NCBI GenBank assembly: GCA_016840245.1
Contig: JAEOST010000012.1
Coordinates: 1-5,764 of the forward strand
Source of the DNA: Candidatus Thorarchaeota archaeon
GTDB taxonomy: Archaea; Asgardarchaeota; Thorarchaeia; Thorarchaeales; Thorarchaeaceae
Direction: 5' to 3'
DNA length: 5,764 nt
Numbering within the stretch: the first letter of the stretch is position 1; each line of letters starts with the position of its first letter. Both the position numbers and the translations under genes were made by a program. Below are positions 4,958 through 5,764 of the stretch, one piece after another. Below the pieces are notes generated by a model. That model saw only the letters and a list, made by a program, of their open reading frames with translations, was not told the origin of the DNA and made no database searches.

Positions 4958-5764
4958 TTACGCTGCTTTATACCAGAATTCAACTATTCGTTCCCATTGA
5001 CGAGGTTTATCCTCTTCAAAGAACTCAGGAAGACTTGGATCTTCAATCGCTTTTTCCACAGACACCTCATTTGACTTCAGTTCTCGAAGAGTATCAAACA
5101 TAGATGTGAACCATTCACGTGATTCTCTGACATAGTCTACACCTACAACTGGGCCATGTCCTGGAATGTATTTGTCTATCTCCATCTTCTCGAATCGTTC
5201 CAATATCTCGATTCCTTGGGGGTCAAATCCTGCAAGCATACATGAGGAATTAGCAGCATGTTCGACAACAAGGTTATCACCTGTAATCAGTATGTTTTCA
5301 GACTCGCAATGAATTATAGAGGAGCATTCTGAGTGGCCTCCTATTGTCTGATATCTGAACGTATTACCATTGGACTCGAAAGTAATCTCTTCCTTTACAC
5401 CAATAGTTGGAGGAACGACTTTCACGTGAGGAATTCTCTCCATCCACTCTTGACGTTCCTTCGAAGGAGTCACACCCTGCTTCTTCATCCATTCTCGGAC
5501 TTCTTCGAGCATCTTCTCTCTTCCCTCCGGTGAGAGTTGCTCCCCAAGCTCCTTCTTGATGGTTTCAACACCACTCTGGGATGAGATGATTGGGACATCA
5601 TTGAATGCCTCCATGCCAAATATGTGGTCCCAGTGTGTATGAGTAAGTAGAACAAAGGATGCTTTCTTCTTGAATCGGTCTTCCATCTTTTTTCTGAATT
5701 TGGACACTATATCTAATCTCTGACCCATGTCCACAAATGCAAGTCCATCTTCAAGAGCTATACA
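4958..5764 (-). CDS. Metallo-beta-lactamase-fold hydrolase; N-terminus beyond the right edge
   Basis: The minus-strand frame is open from the right edge to a TAA at 4960-4958 and gives 268 residues. It begins in the middle of the fold, at a stretch like the usual strand before the active site (IALEDGLAFVDMG, 2-14). The true start is therefore outside, and the GTG at 5734 is probably an internal valine. The metal site is complete: THTHWDH (His42, His44, Asp46, His47), GGHSE (His144), TGDNL (Asp163) and PGHGPV (His203). This predicts a dinuclear metal hydrolase of the glyoxalase II-like branch, probably cytosolic. A long charged helical insert (about 66-113) separates the first histidine motif from the later ones. 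The C-terminal 60 residues are helical and acidic, ending in a Trp-rich stretch (RQWERIVEFWYKAA). The substrate cannot be named from sequence. It faces tfb tail to tail, so a functional link is not implied. Confidence 0.9.
   Translation of the reverse strand, partial: CIALEDGLAFVDMGQRLDIVSKFRKKMEDRFKKKASFVLLTHTHWDHIFGMEAFNDVPIISSQSGVETIKKELGEQLSPEGREKMLEEVREWMKKQGVTPSKERQEWMERIPHVKVVPPTIGVKEEITFESNGNTFRYQTIGGHSECSSIIHCESENILITGDNLVVEHAANSSCMLAGFDPQGIEILERFEKMEIDKYIPGHGPVVGVDYVRESREWFTSMFDTLRELKSNEVSVEKAIEDPSLPEFFEEDKPRQWERIVEFWYKAA

Noticed and set aside
5734..5734. GTG 5734 as the start of the metallo-hydrolase
   Set aside because: The frame stays open to the window edge and the residues before it fit the fold (IALEDGLAF), so the gene begins outside.
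1..5764. tRNA, rRNA, CRISPR array, insertion sequence or phage gene
   Set aside because: I found no cloverleaf arms, regular spaced repeats, transposase motifs or terminal inverted repeats by eye on either strand.

Overview
The window looks like a piece of an archaeal chromosome. It encodes geranylgeranylglyceryl phosphate synthase (the archaeal ether-lipid enzyme), a TFB-type transcription initiation factor, a type II methionine aminopeptidase and a heterodisulfide reductase HdrA. Several intergenic gaps hold TATA-like elements, and some starts have strong Shine-Dalgarno sites. A stand-alone Roadblock/LC7 protein and an HdrA in one moderate-GC genome would fit an Asgard archaeon (Thorarchaeota-like) or a Bathyarchaeia-like lineage. 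This placement is inference; no single feature here fixes the phylum.

Layout. From the left edge to 1172, on the minus strand, lies the N-terminal 390 residues of HdrA, whose C-terminal part is outside the window. A 217-base divergent gap (1173-1389) separates it from a plus-strand pair: GGGP synthase (1390-2163) and, 50 bases later, a Roadblock/LC7 protein (2214-2606). Next come methionine aminopeptidase (2734-3663), an AT-rich gap with T-tracts and several TATA-like boxes (3664-3889), and TFB (3890-4903). A perfect 9-bp hairpin (4915-4939) sits between TFB and a convergent minus-strand metallo-beta-lactamase-fold hydrolase. The start of that hydrolase lies beyond the right edge.

How the genes relate. 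This is mostly housekeeping: electron transfer (HdrA), membrane lipid synthesis (GGGPS), N-terminal protein processing (MetAP) and transcription initiation (TFB). Only GGGPS and the Roadblock gene look like an operon. MetAP and TFB each appear to have their own promoter. I see no mobile element, CRISPR array, RNA gene or defence locus. I did not find a clear new multi-gene system. The points most worth a second look are the GGGPS-Roadblock pairing, the non-family N-terminal tails on three proteins, the altered substrate-pocket motifs in MetAP and the palindrome cluster at the convergent gene ends.
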